Assembly: GCA_016868315.1 (NCBI GenBank)
Contig: VGHE01000008.1
Span: 105,760-169,759 of the forward strand
Reading direction: 5' to 3'
Origin: Betaproteobacteria bacterium
GTDB lineage: Bacteria; Bdellovibrionota_B; Oligoflexia; Silvanigrellales; Silvanigrellaceae
DNA length: 64,000 nt
Shown here: positions 36,289-46,853 of the stretch, piece after piece
Layout: each line of letters begins with the position of its first letter
How positions within the stretch are numbered: the stretch's first letter is position 1
The notes under the pieces: generated by a model
What the model was told of the DNA's origin: nothing
Seen by the model: only the letters and a program-made list of their open reading frames with translations
Database searches by the model: none
Made by a program: the position numbers and the translations under genes

Positions 36289-37580
36289 CCCAAGCTCTTG
36301 AGCACCTCACCGCCCACACGTTCGCCAAGCTCCAATGCAAAATTGGTTCCTCTGTCCCAGGGATAAACATGCGCGAGGCTTGCATGAAACAGGCGCGGCA
36401 CACCATGTACATGCACTGATGGAACAAAACGCGAAGCATTTTTGCCTACAATCGGCTGCGCATAGTCCGAGCGAAACACCCGCGCACGAATCAAACTCTC
36501 TCGATTGAATTTACTGTTAATAAAGCGGCAGCCCAAAAGAGCGAGTTCAACCAACTGCTCGTCACTTTGCTTCCACTCCTCACTGTGCACATCAACATAT
36601 TTGGCAAAATAAATCAGGTGCTCATTGCCATATTCAGAGCTATCCACAAAATTTGTATGCTCCACGGCTGCAAGGAACGGCTGGCTTGAATTGCGCTTTA
36701 AGCTATACCAGTAGTGCTCACCCACTTTTTCATTCAAAGCCAGAATCACGACCTGAACACCGAGAGCCGGCTGCCCGAGAGTTGCTTTGACGTGCTCGGG
36801 TGCATATTGCCCGGCGAGCGATGCAAACACACGTGGCGATGCAGCAACAACCACAGCGTCGTGTTCCTGAATGCCATGATTCAGCGCAGCAACACTCCAG
36901 CCCTGTCGAGTGCGTTCAACCTTCATTTCTGTTGCTTCTTTGAAAATACGCACACCACGGCTGAGCAAAAATTTCTCTGCGCAAAGGGTGAATTTCTCAA
37001 AGCCACCTAGGCACGTACCGAGCTCTGGTGTGCGGCAATGCAACCGCGCCCACAGCCATGCCATATTCACATCGGGCGCATGCCGCTCGCCAAATTTTCC
37101 TACCAGAAGTGGCTCCCAAATCTGTTGGTATCCCTCCTCGCCCATGTATCGTCTGCACCAGTCTTCAGCTGTAGCGGCTTCAAGCTTTTTCCAGCTGCGC
37201 GAAACCTTGAGGTAGGCCAATGCGAGTCCCATGCGCAGTTTTCCAGGCAATGACAATTCTGGGTAACGCAGCAAGGCACTTGCGCTGTCGAGCGGTACGA
37301 ATCCATGTGTGTCTGTTTGGAAGACTGTCGATGGTCTTTTAAATACGAGGAGGTCTTCTGCATTCCAAAGCTTTGCAAAGCGTGTGACACAAGCATCGCT
37401 CGTAAACCAGTGATGATAAAATTCTTCGAGGCTGGACGTCCAAGTGAGCTCGCGAAAACCAGCTGCGAGCCCGCCCAATTTATCATTTTTTTCATACAGA
37501 ACGACATCCACACCACGACGAGCAAGCACACTTGCGCATGCCAACCCAGTGTAGCCACCGCCAATGACCGCGACCTGCAT
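36276..37580 (-). CDS. FAD-dependent oxidoreductase (amine oxidase / protoporphyrinogen-oxidase-like)
   Basis: 434 residues with an N-terminal dinucleotide fold VIGGGYTGLACASVLARRG followed by YEKNDKLGG, and a C-terminal FAD-binding closure (HVYPWDRGTNFALELGERV). The inner part resembles amine-oxidase-like proteins often annotated with polysaccharide biosynthesis. Substrate not determinable. ATG with GAGGA eight bases upstream. It follows the M48 lipoprotein gene by 20 bases in the same direction. Confidence 0.82.
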   Translation of the reverse strand: MQVAVIGGGYTGLACASVLARRGVDVVLYEKNDKLGGLAAGFRELTWTSSLEEFYHHWFTSDACVTRFAKLWNAEDLLVFKRPSTVFQTDTHGFVPLDSASALLRYPELSLPGKLRMGLALAYLKVSRSWKKLEAATAEDWCRRYMGEEGYQQIWEPLLVGKFGERHAPDVNMAWLWARLHCRTPELGTCLGGFEKFTLCAEKFLLSRGVRIFKEATEMKVERTRQGWSVAALNHGIQEHDAVVVAASPRVFASLAGQYAPEHVKATLGQPALGVQVVILALNEKVGEHYWYSLKRNSSQPFLAAVEHTNFVDSSEYGNEHLIYFAKYVDVHSEEWKQSDEQLVELALLGCRFINSKFNRESLIRARVFRSDYAQPIVGKNASRFVPSVHVHGVPRLFHASLAHVYPWDRGTNFALELGERVGGEVLKSLGQSK

Positions 37581-37600
37581 TCGGTTGTCCTCGAGTTCAA

Positions 37601-38527
37601 TTATCTCGAACCGAGTTTACCAATTTCCTCCGCGTGTGCATGCGACCATTCGTCGACTTTCAGATGAAACGCACGCCAACATGTTGTCGGGTGAACCTTG
37701 TTCCCGCGCTCGGGGCGAACAGAAGAATTTTTGACAAGTGCCTCTTCAATGAGCCCTTGGCAACGCTGATAGTCGTCGACAGAAGCAGATGATGTGCGCC
37801 AGAGCATGGAAAGATAGGAATTGCTCTTGAAGCCCGCACGCACAAAAAACTCTGCACCGACTTCATCGGCCTCCTGCTCAAACCAATTGGCATGCGCGTT
37901 GGCCTCACCATAAACAGCATCAATGCGAGCGTTCATTTGTTTTTGGAGTTCACCAAATTGCTCCGAGAGATGGAAAATATCTTTTTCCCGGCCGCCTTGT
38001 TTTGCGAGCGCAGCAACCTCACTCTGCAGTGCCTGACCACGCGACTTCAATGCAACAAAAATCGGGTCAGCTGACAAACGTGGGGGAGCCTCGCCGAATC
38101 CCTGGTGCTGCAAAGTGATGTGCGCCAGCTCATGACTTAAAACAGCGGCCAACTCATCGTCGTTTTGTGCCACGAGAATCATGGGTGTGGAAAACAGAAT
38201 GGTTTTGACTTCGGGCTGAGTGCGGGCATCGAGCTTTGTCCAGGCGGCATTGATTCCAATGCACAACTGTGACAACGAGAGATTCCCTTGGAACGTCTGC
38301 GGATTTGCACTTGTGATTTTTTCAGCCAGGGAATTGAGGCGGTTGATGTCGGAATCACTCACGTCGAAAGCAGGACATTGTGCTGAACGACCTTCAGACG
38401 GTGTTCCGCGGCTCGTTTCACCCCAAGTATGCTTCACATTTGAATCTGGCGGCGGGACGACTCCACATGCGACAGCAAGCACGGCGACAACAGGGAAAAA
38501 GAACGGCAACTTTGAACACTTGAACAT
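37601..38527 (-). CDS. M48-type zinc metalloprotease lipoprotein
   Basis: 308 residues from ATG with GGGGGAG upstream; the longer frame adds 40 residues with no signal. Lipobox VACG. The zinc motif SHELAHITLQHQ (HExxH) and downstream EQEADEVGAEFF supply the three ligands and catalytic Glu. LoiP/BepA-like enzymes of this group act in periplasmic outer-membrane quality control. Cys pairs near the C-terminus may form disulfides. Confidence 0.86.
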   Translation of the reverse strand: MFKCSKLPFFFPVVAVLAVACGVVPPPDSNVKHTWGETSRGTPSEGRSAQCPAFDVSDSDINRLNSLAEKITSANPQTFQGNLSLSQLCIGINAAWTKLDARTQPEVKTILFSTPMILVAQNDDELAAVLSHELAHITLQHQGFGEAPPRLSADPIFVALKSRGQALQSEVAALAKQGGREKDIFHLSEQFGELQKQMNARIDAVYGEANAHANWFEQEADEVGAEFFVRAGFKSNSYLSMLWRTSSASVDDYQRCQGLIEEALVKNSSVRPERGNKVHPTTCWRAFHLKVDEWSHAHAEEIGKLGSR

Positions 38528-38746
38528 CTTGGGGCTCCCCCAACAACAGCCTTCGTCTTGGTAGCAACAAAAAATGCGCAAATCTAGTGCAAAAAACCAT
38601 TCTCTCGGCCTTCGATTCGCCATTTCGTAGACACCAAACTCTTCCAAAAATGAAACATCAGGCCATAATCAGGCACCGACGGGTCTGCTATAGGTGACTC
38701 AACACACCGAAAGTCATGCCATTTTTTGAACAGGGAGTTCAATTTC

Positions 38747-39283
38747 ATGCACGAGTTACGAGCCGCAGTGCGTGCGCTGCAGATACTGAACCGCGCTCGG
38801 CTCGACGATGCCTTGGGAACCCGCTGGGCACTTCTCGCGGTGGCTGGCCTCAATCACCTGCGGCAAATTCACCCGCGCATGTTGGGCAGCGACCTGATCG
38901 TTGATCGGGTCAACTGGTCTGCGGTTCTCGACACCTCCGCTCGTGGACTTGAAAAATATCCAGAACTCGCCCGGCATGCAGATGCCTGGGCTGAGGACGC
39001 TGCCAAAAATCAAGAAACCTTTAGCGCTTTTGCGAGCTGGTATGGATTTCTCGGCACTCCCGAGCAGATGTTCATCGACGAACAGATCCGCAATGGCACG
39101 CTCGCCATCCGCAACGAACGCAACGCGCTGCTGTGCGCGTACCAGATTTACAGCGCCCTCATGGAGCATGAATCGGCAGCAGCCTTCAACGCCGCGATGC
39201 GGGTTGCAGGCTGCTCGTTCAAGCCACTCAGTCAGAGCTTCTTTAGCGATTTCATGAGCGGAAGTCAGTTCTCTTCTGCGTAA
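38747..39283 (+). CDS. Conserved-looking protein of unknown function
   Basis: 178 residues from ATG with AGGGAG nine bases upstream, which excludes the longer TTG frame. Largely helical, no signal peptide, no recognisable motif. Coding signal is good (in-frame ribosome site). Its last 19 bases overlap the convergent pckG stop region. Confidence 0.6.
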   Translation: MHELRAAVRALQILNRARLDDALGTRWALLAVAGLNHLRQIHPRMLGSDLIVDRVNWSAVLDTSARGLEKYPELARHADAWAEDAAKNQETFSAFASWYGFLGTPEQMFIDEQIRNGTLAIRNERNALLCAYQIYSALMEHESAAAFNAAMRVAGCSFKPLSQSFFSDFMSGSQFSSA

Positions 39284-41130
39284 CGCTCAGAGAGCATTTC
39301 CCATTTTTCAGGAGAGCGCCACAGCGCCGAAAGCATGAGTTCGCGCATATTGCCAAACTCGCGTGGGAGGTGGTCGTAGAGCTTGTGGAAGAACTCCTCG
39401 TGGCCGAGCATCTCTTGCTTCCACTCTTCGGTGTCGACGGCCATGATGTTGTTGAACTGCTTGGCTGAGAAATTGAGCCCCGACCAATCCAGATCAGAGT
39501 ACTGTGGCATCCAGCCAAGTGGACTTTCAACGGCCGATGCTTTGCCCTGCACGCGTTCCACAACCCAGCGCAGCACGCGCATGTTGTCGCCAAAACCTGG
39601 CCAAAGGAATTTGCCGTTGGCGTCTTTGCGGAACCAGTTGACGCAAAAAATACGGGGCGGGTTAGAAAGTCCGCGACCCATCTGCAACCAATGATTAAAA
39701 TACTCGCCCATGTGATAACCGCAGAAAGGAAGCATTGCGAACGGATCGCGACGCACCTCGCCAACCTTTCCAGCCGCTGCTGCAGTCGTTTCGGAACCAA
39801 TCGTTGCAGCTAAGTAAACACCGAAATTCCAGTTGAACGATTGAACAACCAACGGCAGGGTTGTTGCACGACGTCCACCAAAAATGATGGCATTGATGGG
39901 CACACCCGCAGGGTTTTCCCAGTCTTTGTCGATCACAGGACATTGATGCGCCGGAGCAGTGAAGCGCGCATTGGGATGCGCTGCTTTGCGTCCGCAATCG
40001 GGAGTCCAAGCTTCACCCTGCCAGTCGGTGAGTTGTGCAGGTGGCGTGTCGGTCATGCCCTCCCACCACACATCTCCCTCAGGCGTGAGTGCAACGTTTG
40101 TGAAGATGGTGTTGGCGCGGATGGAGTCCATCGCATTTGGGTTGGTTTTGTACGAGGTGCCAGGAGCAACTCCAAAAAAGCCCGCTTCCGGGTTTATGGC
40201 ATACAAACGGCCATCGTCGCCTGGGCGCAACCATGCGATGTCGTCGCCGAGTGTAGTGACCTTCCAGCCCTGCATTTCCTTTGGAGGAATCAGCATGGCG
40301 AGGTTGGTTTTGCCGCATGCACTTGGAAATGCTGCGCTGAGATAGGTTTTCTCGCCTGTCGGCGATTCGACCTTGAGAATGAGCATGTGCTCGGCAAGCC
40401 AGCCTTGATCACGCCCCATGGCCGAAGCAATGCGCAGCGCAAAACACTTTTTACCCAACAAGGCATTTCCACCGTACCCGCTTCCAAACGACCAAATAGC
40501 TCGCTCTTCAGGATAGTGGACAATGTATTTTTCATCTTTGTTACATGGCCAAGGAACATCTTTTTGCCCCGCTGCAAGCGGAGCACCAACGCTGTGCACG
40601 CATTGAACGAATTCGCCACTCTGACCCAAAGCCATCCAGACATTCTTTCCCATGCGGGTCATGATTTTCATGTTGACCGCAACATACGGCGAATCGGAAA
40701 GCTCAATTCCAATTTTACTGAGAGGCGAACCCACTGGTCCCATGCTGAAGGGCACAACATAAAGTGTTCTGCCACGCATACACCCCTTGAACAGACCGGA
40801 AAGCTTCTTCTTCATTTCAACCGGGTTTACCCAGTTGTTGGTCGGCCCTGCATCTTGCTTGCGGCGGCTGCAAATGAAGGTTCTGTCTTCAACACGCGCC
40901 ACGTCGCTCGGGTCAGACCAAGCCAAAAAGCTATTCGGACGGAGCTTTTCATTGAGAGGTTTAAAGGTGCCTTGCTTCACCAGCTCTGCGCAGAGATGCT
41001 TGTACTCCGCGTCAGAACCGTCGCAGAAATAAACATCACGCGGCTCACACAATTCAACAATAGAAGCAATCCAACTCATTGCTTCAGCGTGCAACAATTC
41101 AGGCGGGAAAGCGATCGTGCTCTTGGTCAT
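39265..41130 (-). CDS. pckG: Phosphoenolpyruvate carboxykinase (GTP)
   Basis: 621 residues, the usual length for GTP-type PEPCK. The nucleotide loop [13 protein letters not shown] contains the catalytic Cys typical of the GTP class, and [19 protein letters not shown] is characteristic. It converts oxaloacetate and GTP to PEP, GDP and CO2 at the start of gluconeogenesis. The ATG at 41130 has GGAG six bases upstream; another in-frame ATG lies 12 bases earlier. This enzyme fits a cell growing on amino acids or organic acids. Confidence 0.96.
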   Translation of the reverse strand: MTKSTIAFPPELLHAEAMSWIASIVELCEPRDVYFCDGSDAEYKHLCAELVKQGTFKPLNEKLRPNSFLAWSDPSDVARVEDRTFICSRRKQDAGPTNNWVNPVEMKKKLSGLFKGCMRGRTLYVVPFSMGPVGSPLSKIGIELSDSPYVAVNMKIMTRMGKNVWMALGQSGEFVQCVHSVGAPLAAGQKDVPWPCNKDEKYIVHYPEERAIWSFGSGYGGNALLGKKCFALRIASAMGRDQGWLAEHMLILKVESPTGEKTYLSAAFPSACGKTNLAMLIPPKEMQGWKVTTLGDDIAWLRPGDDGRLYAINPEAGFFGVAPGTSYKTNPNAMDSIRANTIFTNVALTPEGDVWWEGMTDTPPAQLTDWQGEAWTPDCGRKAAHPNARFTAPAHQCPVIDKDWENPAGVPINAIIFGGRRATTLPLVVQSFNWNFGVYLAATIGSETTAAAAGKVGEVRRDPFAMLPFCGYHMGEYFNHWLQMGRGLSNPPRIFCVNWFRKDANGKFLWPGFGDNMRVLRWVVERVQGKASAVESPLGWMPQYSDLDWSGLNFSAKQFNNIMAVDTEEWKQEMLGHEEFFHKLYDHLPREFGNMRELMLSALWRSPEKWEMLSERYAEEN

Positions 41131-41245
41131 GTTCTTCTCCATGTTCTTCCACTTCTGCTACCAAAAACCAAAACAACATCTTCAAATCCAAGAAAATCTG
41201 AGAAAAATAACAGTCGAAATAGCCCCTATCTTTTCTCCAGGCGGA

Positions 41246-42313
41246 TTAGGTTTCAGTGACCTTTTTCAACAGCGGTGGGGCGTCTGGGCTTCTGCCCATT
41301 CGACCGCACAACGCAAGACAGGTCATCTGCACAAGCGCAATCAAGGCAAAAACATCAGACCAGTCGTGACCCGTGCTCGCAAGTTCAAGGTTCGCCATCT
41401 GATCTCCTGCAGTGCGCTCGGATACGAAGCACCTCACAGACTCCGCGGCTTCCTCACTGATAGATGGAGTCTGCCGCATAACAACACGCACGGGCACATC
41501 ACGTTCAGCGAGGCTCTTCAACAGACGCAACTCAAGTTCGGCTTCACCAGAGAGAAAAAGGACGACGCGATCGTCGGGCGAAACACAACCCAAGGGACCA
41601 TGGAAGAACTCGGCTGTGGAATAGGCAAATGCAGCGAGTCCGGTGGTTTCCTGTAATTTCAGCGCAGCATCGTGAACAGCTCCCAAAAGCAATCCGCGCC
41701 CCAGCATGATCACCGAACGCGCACCTGCAATAAAATCTGCCAGGGTATTACTTGCAGGACTGACTACAGTCTTCTCGATACTCGAAGCAATTGCGCTGGC
41801 ACGCTCTTGAACGGGCATGCCTGAAAGTGCAGCTGCAGCAGCCAATTGAGATACAAAACTTTTCGTTGCTGGAACAGCTTTTTCAAGCCCACAATTGAGC
41901 AGAAAAAGTTCGTCTGCTACAGCTCCGAGGCGACAAGAAGCATCCTGTGCCGCCGTGACTCCAACGATGAGGGCACCGCGCTCCTTCAACCACGCACAAG
42001 CACGCACAACATCGGTGCTTTGCCCAGATGCAGAAAAGGCGAGAACAGCACAATCGGAGTAATCGCCGACGTTGTTGTTCTCCTGTGCAATCCAAAGCCT
42101 AAAATCCAGAGGCTGACGACCGCTCGAGATGGCCCAAAGGTATGTGAAATACAACGCAGCATTTCCCGAACTGCCACGCCCAACCAGGATGACCTGGCGA
42201 CGCGATTGCAACTTCGTGCGCAGCTCATGCCCCCGACTCTTCCAACCCTGAGACTGACGCCGAACAAGGGTGGGCTGTTCGGCAACCTCGGCCTGCATGT
42301 GCGACTGAGTCAT
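41246..42313 (-). CDS. SIS-domain sugar isomerase/deaminase (GlmS-C/NagB-II-like)
   Basis: 355 residues with two SIS domains and no glutaminase domain. The second half reads KLQETTGLAAFAYSTAEFFHGPLG, parallel to the GlmS isomerase KLKEISYxHAEAYPxGELKHGPLAL, and the end SPDAPPLLKKVTET matches the GlmS C-terminal tail. Without the amidotransferase domain such proteins usually deaminate glucosamine-6-phosphate to fructose-6-phosphate (NagB-II) or act on galactosamine-6-P. It follows the deacetylase gene, forming an amino-sugar salvage pair. ATG with GGAG ten bases upstream. Confidence 0.78.
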   Translation of the reverse strand: MTQSHMQAEVAEQPTLVRRQSQGWKSRGHELRTKLQSRRQVILVGRGSSGNAALYFTYLWAISSGRQPLDFRLWIAQENNNVGDYSDCAVLAFSASGQSTDVVRACAWLKERGALIVGVTAAQDASCRLGAVADELFLLNCGLEKAVPATKSFVSQLAAAAALSGMPVQERASAIASSIEKTVVSPASNTLADFIAGARSVIMLGRGLLLGAVHDAALKLQETTGLAAFAYSTAEFFHGPLGCVSPDDRVVLFLSGEAELELRLLKSLAERDVPVRVVMRQTPSISEEAAESVRCFVSERTAGDQMANLELASTGHDWSDVFALIALVQMTCLALCGRMGRSPDAPPLLKKVTET

Positions 42314-42350
42314 TTTCTGCTGGCTCCTTCCTGAGCAATTGAAGCGAAAT

Positions 42351-43169
42351 TCAGTGTGCAGCCTGACGGCTCACACGCCAAAACCGCTCGAGCGTTTTTC
42401 CATCGCGTGAGTTTTTCATCAGAAGAGGGCGGACGTTGTCGTGGCTTCCAAAAATAGAGTCGATCTGAGATTCGTAGTGGGAAATCAGGGACATTTTGGC
42501 ATCGACCTGTGCGCCGTGCTCGAAACATGTTTCGCCACGCACCTTCAAACGTGCCAATGCTTTTTCAGCGCTGTCGGCCACACCCACATGCACTCCTTGG
42601 TCAACAACGTAGGGAAAATCTTCGTAGAGCAAAACGGAGTCATCGCTGCTGAGCTGCGCAAGAAGATTCTGTGTGCAGAGGATGTGATCTACATGATGAC
42701 CGATACCGGCAGGAGTGAGAAAAAGTGTTGGCCGTTGTTGCGCTTCCGCCAAAAACGGCTTGAGACCCTCCAAAAAAGCACGCGGATGTTGGGTGTCCTC
42801 TGCTCCGGGAAGAGTCCACAGGGAATCGAGGCTCGGATACAAAAGATTTTGATTGGATTCACTGCACCTATAAATAGCGTCAAGCAAATTTAGCTGAACA
42901 AGCCTGCAACCGAGTGCCCGCATCGCGGAAACTTCCTCATCACGGCGTTGCGAAGGCAGCGCAATACCATGCGGTGGATTTGAAGGATCTGTGTTCTCTG
43001 GGTCAGCCGTGCAGACTGTGACAGTCACACATTCCATTTTACCGACAAGGTCGATCAACAAACCACCACAGCTCAGGATGGCATCGTCCATGTGCGGCGA
43101 AACCACAACGATGCGCGCAAATCGTTCGCTGATCCAGTTCAGCAACTGTTTGGGGCCGAGTGCACTCAA
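42351..43169 (-). CDS. PIG-L/LmbE-type N-acetylglucosamine deacetylase-like protein
   Basis: 272 residues with the metal motifs VSPHMDD (PHxDD) and GHHVDH. LmbE enzymes remove N-acetyl groups from GlcNAc derivatives. Start is TTG, decided by AAGGAG seven bases upstream. It precedes the SIS-domain gene by 37 bases; together they could convert an acetylated amino sugar to fructose-6-phosphate, for instance from cell-wall recycling, although LmbE proteins also act in natural-product pathways. Confidence 0.85.
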   Translation of the reverse strand: MSALGPKQLLNWISERFARIVVVSPHMDDAILSCGGLLIDLVGKMECVTVTVCTADPENTDPSNPPHGIALPSQRRDEEVSAMRALGCRLVQLNLLDAIYRCSESNQNLLYPSLDSLWTLPGAEDTQHPRAFLEGLKPFLAEAQQRPTLFLTPAGIGHHVDHILCTQNLLAQLSSDDSVLLYEDFPYVVDQGVHVGVADSAEKALARLKVRGETCFEHGAQVDAKMSLISHYESQIDSIFGSHDNVRPLLMKNSRDGKTLERFWRVSRQAAH

Positions 43170-43422
43170 AACTCAACTCCTTTTCATCCATCCAGGCTCT
43201 CGAGTTTAGCCGTCTGGAACGATGTTCGGCAACAGACCGATATTACAGTTTCGCTTGAAATTTGTCGTTATTGGGTCGTGCGACCAAGGATTGAACAGTG
43301 TCCAAACACTGAATATTGCTCATCCCCATAAATTCACTTACGCCCACCTCCGCCGTGCGCGCCTCTTTGTAGGGCAACGCGCACAATCGTTTCCGGCAGA
43401 TGTTTTAGAGGAGATGCCGACT

Positions 43423-43839
43423 ATGAAAATTTTCCTGTCCAGCCGTCGAAAGTCTGCTGTTCCTTTGCTGACTGCACTGTTGGTTTCCGTAGCCTCCGGA
43501 ATTGCCGCATTCGCGCAGTCTGACTTCTCGCACTTGAGCCTCTCTCGAGTTGAAAGCGAATTGCGGGGGCAGGTTCAACAACTCAAAAAGCACTCCGACC
43601 CATGGGCAAGAAGTGCTCGTAGCCGAGCGGAATTTGCGCTGTTTGAGCTTGAAAAGGCACGACTAGCGAGCAATCCTGCCGTGGAAAACATGCACCTGAG
43701 GCATGCTTGTGAAGCTCTGAGTGCTGAACGAGCGATACTGATTGAAGCGCAAAGTGCCGATTCTGGTCGCTCACATGTGATTGAGACGCTTATCGAACAG
43801 ACGTTTGCGCACAGGGAGATCGTGGGTTGCCTCGATTGA
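43423..43839 (+). CDS. Small exported protein of unknown function
   Basis: 138 residues from the second ATG after GAGGAG (nine bases). A signal peptide ends near AAFAQS. The mature part is helical (LSLSRVESELRGQVQQL, ERAILIEAQ), likely periplasmic coiled coil. No domain recognised. The 253 bases upstream hold its promoter and that of the divergent deacetylase gene. Confidence 0.6.
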   Translation: MKIFLSSRRKSAVPLLTALLVSVASGIAAFAQSDFSHLSLSRVESELRGQVQQLKKHSDPWARSARSRAEFALFELEKARLASNPAVENMHLRHACEALSAERAILIEAQSADSGRSHVIETLIEQTFAHREIVGCLD

Positions 43840-43855
43840 GCCGAGAGCCGAGGGC

Positions 43856-44203
43856 TCAACGAAACGGCCCCCAGAATGCAAAATAAACAGCACCCAGAAT
43901 AAACGCGAAACTGATGACGTAGTTAAGCGTCATTGGTTCGCGCAAATAAAACACCGAAAACAGTATGAAAGACGCCAGAGTGAAAAACTCGGCGATGACA
44001 CGGAGCTGTGCGGCAGGCATCACCGAATGGCCAATACGGTTGGCTGGTACCTGAAGAGCATGCTCGACCAGTGCAATCAGCCAGCTTCCCAAAATTGCTA
44101 CCCACAAAGGCGCATGCTTGAAGCGCAAATGTGCATACCGGGCAATGGTCATCACCATGCTGCTCGCAGCGAGCATCACGGTAGAAGTCAATGCGGGATT
44201 CAT
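43856..44203 (-). CDS. DMT-type small membrane protein (DUF486)
   Basis: 115 residues with four hydrophobic helices. Motifs LWVAILGSWLIALVEHALQVPANRIG and AEFFTLASFILFSVFYL are the DUF486 family signature (each shown in part). Transport role inferred from the DMT fold only. ATG with GAGG upstream. Confidence 0.88.
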   Translation of the reverse strand: MNPALTSTVMLAASSMVMTIARYAHLRFKHAPLWVAILGSWLIALVEHALQVPANRIGHSVMPAAQLRVIAEFFTLASFILFSVFYLREPMTLNYVISFAFILGAVYFAFWGPFR

Positions 44204-44330
44204 GCCGACCTCACGAACAATTCTGACGCGTCACGAAAGTAACAATCATGGGTGCGCATCAGTAAATGAAAGTTGAAAACGCCCCGAACTATGAAACTAT
44301 CGGAAGACCCTTTCAGGAGGAAGCTACGGA

Positions 44331-45140
44331 ATGGAATTCCGATACAAGCGCGTCGTTTTTCTCACAGGAGCCGGAATCTCGGCGGAAAGTGGCGTGCGCA
44401 CATTCAGAGATGGTCAAGGACTTTGGGAAAACCACAAGGTTGAAGAAGTCGCAAGCCCACTTGGCTTCAAGCGCAATCCTGCGCTCGTTTGGAAATTCTA
44501 TTCAATGCGGCGCATGCAGGCCAACGATGTGCAACCCAACCCGGCACACATCGCGCTCGCCGATACACTCCATGCGCTCGGCAAGGCTGGAGCACGCGCA
44601 CTACTCATCACACAGAACGTAGACACTTTGCATGAACGGGCGTTTGGCGCACTTCCAAACAAAGATTTCATCGACGTTCATGGCACTCTCTCGCGCTCGC
44701 GCTGTACAAAATGCAACAAGGTCTTTTCGGATAGGTGGGCCTACTTTGATGGCCAGCAGCATGTGATTGCGCACCACTGCGATAACCTTTGGTCTCATCC
44801 GGCACTGCCCAATCTGTTGACCACACCGCGACGCGACCCATCGGGATTGCCTCTTTCTCCCTGCTGTTCTGATCTCCTCAGACCCGACATTGTTTGGTTT
44901 GGGGAAAAGCCCCAAGGGGTCGAGCGAGCCATCGACCAACTCACGAGCTGCGACCTGTTCGTTTCGATTGGCACCAGTGGCAACGTCTATCCAGCTGCGG
45001 GATTTGTAACGGTTGCCCGCAAGGCTGGGGCGCACACGGTCAGCATCAACCTCGAACCACCTGAGAATTCAGCTGCTTTTCACGAACACCTCAATGGCCT
45101 CGCGAGCGAGAAAGTCGCGGATTTTCTCAAAAAAATCTGA
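44331..45140 (+). CDS. cobB: NAD-dependent protein deacylase (sirtuin, CobB-like)
   Basis: 269 residues with TGAGISAESGVRTFR, TQNVD, catalytic His in VHGTL and zinc Cys pairs CTKC and PCC. FYSMRR matches the YxxR acyl-pocket motif of class III sirtuins (CobB, SIRT5), predicting succinyl/malonyl-lysine removal as well as deacetylation. ATG with AGGAGG ten bases upstream. Stands just before the ABC-F gene; co-transcription is possible (81-base gap). Confidence 0.94.
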   Translation: MEFRYKRVVFLTGAGISAESGVRTFRDGQGLWENHKVEEVASPLGFKRNPALVWKFYSMRRMQANDVQPNPAHIALADTLHALGKAGARALLITQNVDTLHERAFGALPNKDFIDVHGTLSRSRCTKCNKVFSDRWAYFDGQQHVIAHHCDNLWSHPALPNLLTTPRRDPSGLPLSPCCSDLLRPDIVWFGEKPQGVERAIDQLTSCDLFVSIGTSGNVYPAAGFVTVARKAGAHTVSINLEPPENSAAFHEHLNGLASEKVADFLKKI

Positions 45141-45221
45141 ACTCCCAGCGCCTTTGAGTGTTGACCTGCGGTTCAAAAAACTCAATAAAGCCGGCAGACT
45201 TTTCTGTTGGAGATTTGCACC

Positions 45222-46853
45222 GTGATTGGATTGTCGAGCGTCACCAAGAATCAAGGCGGCCGTACCCTTTACTCGAATGCGAGTTTCCAGGCTCAACCTG
45301 GGGATCGCATCGGTCTTGTTGGCCCCAACGGTGCGGGAAAAACAACAATTTTTCGCCTTCTTTCGGGTGAAGAAGCAGCCGACAACGGACAGGTGATTCG
45401 TCCGAACTCTATTACGCTGGGCTACTTCTCTCAGGATGTTGGCGAAATGCACGGCCGCTCGGTTCTCGAGGAAACCATGGCTGGTGTTGAAGATCTCGCA
45501 CTGCTGAAATCACGCATTGCAGACATGGAGCAACGCCTGGCAGAACCCATGGACGATGATGCCATGGCTGCACTCCTCGAGGCCTATGGTGACGCGCAAG
45601 CTCTGTTCGAGTCACGTGGCGGATATGACCTCGACGTGCGTGCGCAAGAGATTCTCAGTGGTCTTGGATTTTCGCTCGATGATTTCCACCGCTCGGTAGA
45701 AAACTTCAGTGGTGGTTGGAAAATGCGCATCGCACTTGCGCGCATCCTTCTTCTCAAACCCGATGCTCTGCTGATGGACGAGCCCACAAACCACCTCGAC
45801 CTCGAGTCGATCATGTGGCTCGAACAATGGCTTATGGAATTTAAGGGAATTCTTGTGATGACTTCCCATGACCGCACCTTCATGAACCGTGTGGTCAATA
45901 AAATTGTTGAAATTGCGCACGGCAATATCACGACATATTCGGGCAACTACGATTTCTATGAGCGTGAACGCGATATCCGCAAAGAACAGCTGCTCGCTTC
46001 GTTCCGCAGGCAGCAAGAAATGCTTGCTAAAGAGGAAGAGTTTATTGCCAAGTTTGCAGCGCGCGCAAGCCATGCTGCGCAGGTTCAAAGCCGCGTGAAG
46101 AAGCTCGATAAGATTGACCGCATCGAAGTTCCTCCGGAGGAAAAGGCCGTAAAATTTCAGTTCAACAAGCCTCCCCGGAGTGGCGATGACGTCGTGAAAA
46201 TGAACACTGTTGGGAAGGAGTGGGCTTCGGCCGACGGCCGAAAGAAACGCGTTTTTTCGGGTGTAACGGGACTTGTGCGCCGCCTCGACAAAGTCGCACT
46301 CGTGGGAGTCAACGGTGCCGGAAAAAGTACCCTCCTTAAAATTATCGCCGGTCAGACGGAAGCCACTGAGGGGGCGTGCAACCTCGGTGCCAGCCTCGAA
46401 GTGGGATACTTCAGCCAGCATGCACTTGAGGTGTTGAGTCCGAACCGAACTATTCTCGAACAACTTCAATCCGTGGCTCCACAGGCCTCTATCGGCACAC
46501 TCAAAACACTGCTGGGCGCATTTCTCTTCTCAGACGACGAGGTCAACAAGAAAATCTCCGTGCTTTCGGGTGGCGAGAAAAGCCGCGTGGTGCTTGCTTG
46601 CATCTTAATTCGACCAGTGAACTTCATTATTCTCGACGAGCCCACCAACCATCTGGACATCCGCTCACGTGAAATTCTCATGGATGCACTGCGGGAATTT
46701 GAAGGTACTGTGATCATCGTTAGCCATGACCGTCACTTCCTTTCGCAAATCACCAACCGCGTGTTCCGCATCGACCACGGCGAAATGCAAATCTACGAAG
46801 GTGGTTTCAAAGAATACCTCAACTCGTCGATGCACGACGGCAAGGCGCACTAA
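45222..46853 (+). CDS. ABC-F family ATPase (ribosome-associated, YbiT/EttA-like)
   Basis: 543 residues, two ABC domains in one chain without membrane segments: Walker A GPNGAGKTT and GVNGAGKST, signatures FSGGWKMR and LSGGEKSR, Walker B LLMDEPTNHLD and IILDEPTNHLD. Linker with KKLDKIDRIEVPPEEK is characteristic. ABC-F proteins bind the ribosomal E site. GTG start chosen because GGAG lies ten bases upstream; the TTG further up would swallow that site. Followed by a strong terminator. Confidence 0.94.
   Translation: MIGLSSVTKNQGGRTLYSNASFQAQPGDRIGLVGPNGAGKTTIFRLLSGEEAADNGQVIRPNSITLGYFSQDVGEMHGRSVLEETMAGVEDLALLKSRIADMEQRLAEPMDDDAMAALLEAYGDAQALFESRGGYDLDVRAQEILSGLGFSLDDFHRSVENFSGGWKMRIALARILLLKPDALLMDEPTNHLDLESIMWLEQWLMEFKGILVMTSHDRTFMNRVVNKIVEIAHGNITTYSGNYDFYERERDIRKEQLLASFRRQQEMLAKEEEFIAKFAARASHAAQVQSRVKKLDKIDRIEVPPEEKAVKFQFNKPPRSGDDVVKMNTVGKEWASADGRKKRVFSGVTGLVRRLDKVALVGVNGAGKSTLLKIIAGQTEATEGACNLGASLEVGYFSQHALEVLSPNRTILEQLQSVAPQASIGTLKTLLGAFLFSDDEVNKKISVLSGGEKSRVVLACILIRPVNFIILDEPTNHLDIRSREILMDALREFEGTVIIVSHDRHFLSQITNRVFRIDHGEMQIYEGGFKEYLNSSMHDGKAH

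Noticed and set aside
39841-41259. 472-codon open frame on the plus strand
   Set aside because: It is antisense to pckG, whose protein motifs are clear; the long open frame follows from codon bias on the opposite strand.
45612-46469. 285-codon open frame on the minus strand
   Set aside because: Antisense to the ABC-F gene, which has two complete ATPase domains.
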